Positions 5,164 to 6,695 of a stretch of DNA of 6,695 bases are shown in pieces (within the stretch, counting starts at the first letter, position 1; every line of letters begins with the position of its first letter). The stretch lies in contig JAQGOT010000072.1 of the NCBI GenBank assembly GCA_028293465.1, positions 1 through 6,695 of the forward strand, written 5' to 3'. This stretch comes from Pedosphaera sp. GTDB lineage: Bacteria; Verrucomicrobiota; Verrucomicrobiia; Limisphaerales; Pedosphaeraceae. The notes under the pieces were generated by a model. The model had not been told where the DNA came from. It searched no databases and saw nothing but the letters and a program-made list of their open reading frames with translations. Both the position numbers and the translations under genes were made by a program.

Positions 5164-6627
5164 TCATCGATCCGTCACCGGCTGCCACCCTCCGCCCAAT
5201 GCCTTGACCAAGGTTACGGCGGTTACGAGTTGCTGGCCGCGGAGCTCCACGACGGTCCGCTGAAGGCCGAGGACGAGGTTCTGCGCGGTGGCGACTTCCA
5301 GATAGGTAACCAGGCCATCACGATAGCGGTCGTTGGCAATCTCCAGTTGCCGGGTGGCGGCTTTGAGGGCCGCGGCTTCCTCTTCGTATTCGCTGGCGAG
5401 GAGGCGCTGCGCAGCCAGGTTGTCTTCCACCTCACGAAACGCAATGATCACGGTTTGCCGATAATTGGCGACGGTCTCCTCGTAAACTGCCTTTGTGAAT
5501 CGCAACCCGGCACGCAGTGCTCCACCTTGGAAGAGCGGCGTCGTCAAGGAGGGGCCCATTGACCAAACCCGGCTCGGCCAATCAAACAAAGTGCCGGCAT
5601 GCACACTTTCAAAACCTGCCAGGCCGTTCAAACGCAGGGTCGGGAAGAAAGCCGCCTTCGCCACGCCAATATTGGCGTTCGCGGCCGCCATGCGGCGCTC
5701 GGCAGCGGCAATATCGGGGCGCCGCTCAAGCAGTTGAGAGGGCAAACCCGGCGGAATGGCGGGCGGTGTTACCGTGAGTGCACGTTCTGGGATCTCGAAA
5801 CTGGAAGCGGGCTGGCCGATCAGCAGAGCCAAGGCATGCTGGAAATGTGCACGCTGCAAGGCAATCGCGGGCAGTTGGGCCCGGGCTGTCCGAAGCACCG
5901 TTTCTGCCTGCGCGACGTCCAAGTCGCTGACGACGCCTCCCGTGCGGCGGTCGATGGTCAAATCAAGCGATTTGCGGAACACCTCGATGGTGGAACGCAC
6001 GATGGCCAGTTCAACATCAAGGTAGCGCAACGTGACGTAGTCGGCCGCCACCTCGGCCTGGATGATCAGCAGGATGCTTCCGAGATCGTCCGCGCTGGCC
6101 TGTTCCTGCGCCCGGGCCGACTCCAAGCTGCGCCGTACCCGTCCCCACAAGTCAACCTCGTAACTCAGGTCCAGTGGCACGACGAAATCATTGAAGGTGT
6201 TTGCACGGCCGATGGGTAGGCCGGTCACCACCGATGGGCGGTTGAATGAAGTGCGCTGACGCGTATACGATGCCGAAAGCGCGATGTTGGGAAACAGTCC
6301 GGCTCTGGTCACCTCGGCAATCGCACGGGCCTCCTCGAATCGGGCAAAAGCAGCCTTGAGTTGTTGATTCGCAGCCGCCGCCTCTGCTTCCAACCGGTTT
6401 AACTCCGGATCTCCAAATATCTCCCACCAGTTGCCTTTGGGCAGGTGGGCCTGCGGCTCTGCCACTTTCCATCCATTGGTTGCCCCGGCATAAGCGGCGG
6501 GGATGCGCGTGGCTTCCGGGCGTTTGTAGTCCGGCCCGAGCGTGCAACCGCCAAGAGAGGCCGCCAAGAACAGGCCGAGGAGCCGCTTCAAACCTCGCCG
6601 CGCCTGGTTTGGGAAGCCCCGTTTCAT
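5164..6627 (-). CDS. RND-type efflux outer-membrane lipoprotein (NodT/OprM family)
   Basis: A 487-residue outer-membrane channel of the TolC/OprM superfamily, normal in length. It forms the exit duct of tripartite pumps exporting drugs, metals or other small molecules. A basic N-terminus and hydrophobic stretch lead to a lipobox with Cys28 (LGGC), followed by the family hallmark TLGPDYKRP (29-37). Further family signatures: GNWWEIFGDPELNRL (65-79), SYEVDLWGRVRR (155-166), LLERRPDIAAAERRMAAANA (299-318), PLFQGG (364-369) and YRDGLVTYLEV (435-445), ending LVKALGGGW. Two halves of the duplicated OEP domain are evident (about 70-260 and 295-480). The start overlaps the stop of the preceding gene (ATGA), so the two are probably translationally coupled, as expected for an adaptor-pump-channel operon. 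The substrate cannot be read from sequence. The gene is convergent to the signalling operon and looks functionally separate. Confidence 0.95.
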   Translation of the reverse strand: MKRGFPNQARRGLKRLLGLFLAASLGGCTLGPDYKRPEATRIPAAYAGATNGWKVAEPQAHLPKGNWWEIFGDPELNRLEAEAAAANQQLKAAFARFEEARAIAEVTRAGLFPNIALSASYTRQRTSFNRPSVVTGLPIGRANTFNDFVVPLDLSYEVDLWGRVRRSLESARAQEQASADDLGSILLIIQAEVAADYVTLRYLDVELAIVRSTIEVFRKSLDLTIDRRTGGVVSDLDVAQAETVLRTARAQLPAIALQRAHFQHALALLIGQPASSFEIPERALTVTPPAIPPGLPSQLLERRPDIAAAERRMAAANANIGVAKAAFFPTLRLNGLAGFESVHAGTLFDWPSRVWSMGPSLTTPLFQGGALRAGLRFTKAVYEETVANYRQTVIIAFREVEDNLAAQRLLASEYEEEAAALKAATRQLEIANDRYRDGLVTYLEVATAQNLVLGLQRTVVELRGQQLVTAVTLVKALGGGWQPVTDR

Positions 6628-6640
6628 TTCGCAGCCGGGG
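6617..6640 (-). promoter_or_regulatory. Small hairpin enclosing the stop/start overlap of the efflux genes
   Basis: On the coding strand CCCCG and CGGGG form a 5-bp GC stem around a 14-nt loop that contains the overlapping TGA stop and ATG start. A stem here could make initiation of the channel gene depend on ribosomes finishing the upstream gene. It is short and could be chance in GC-rich DNA. Confidence 0.25.
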
Positions 6641-6695
6641 TGGGCGGTGGTTGCGCCACACGCACAACCATGCCATTGGCGAGAGAGATGGGAGG
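6624..6695 (-). CDS. 3' end of the gene upstream of the efflux channel (partial; adaptor or pump subunit)
   Basis: On the minus strand a frame enters from the window edge and ends in TGA, overlapping the channel gene's ATG by 4 bp. The last 23 residues read PPISLANGMVVRVAQPPPTP and then AAK. The xNGMVVRVA strand followed by a Pro/Ala tail looks like the end of a periplasmic adaptor (membrane-fusion) subunit, and context supports an efflux component. The tail alone does not separate adaptor from inner-membrane pump. Frame and overlap are direct observations; identity is inference. Confidence 0.6.
   Translation of the reverse strand, partial: PPISLANGMVVRVAQPPPTPAAK

Overview
The window reads as a GC-rich (about 60% by eye) bacterial chromosome segment with dense, short-spaced genes. 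It carries an MglA-type Ras-like GTPase, roadblock (MglB-like) domains, a PATAN/DUF4388 response regulator and a NodT-type outer-membrane efflux lipoprotein. No good Shine-Dalgarno sequence precedes any start. The combination fits the Verrucomicrobiota/PVC group or a similar Gram-negative lineage such as Myxococcota or Acidobacteriota. This placement is by general resemblance only and is uncertain. The lipoprotein shows that the cell has an outer membrane.

Layout. A leftward operon (about 2709 down to 1) encodes a 682-residue scaffold-like protein, an MglA-family GTPase 8 bp later, and, 5 bp after that, the first codons of a further gene cut by the window edge. The scaffold holds two copies of an unrecognised domain, a long Pro/Ala linker with repeated short motifs, and a C-terminal roadblock domain. 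A 483-bp region without a convincing gene (2710-3192) separates it from a divergent rightward operon (3193-4999). That operon encodes a REC-PATAN-roadblock-like response regulator, an overlapping 100-residue roadblock-like protein and a 133-residue helical protein. A 164-bp convergent spacer with a 9-bp hairpin follows. Then comes a separate leftward efflux operon: an outer-membrane channel lipoprotein (5164-6627) coupled by a 4-bp overlap to the tail of an upstream gene at the right edge.

Working model (inference). The two divergent operons may form one signalling module. A phosphorylatable receiver protein and several roadblock proteins would control the nucleotide state or location of the MglA GTPase, and the Pro-rich protein would act as a multivalent scaffold. 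In Myxococcus and Thermus, MglA and the roadblock protein MglB set polarity and drive motility. What this version controls cannot be read from the window, because no pilus, gliding or chemosensory genes are visible. The efflux operon looks unrelated.
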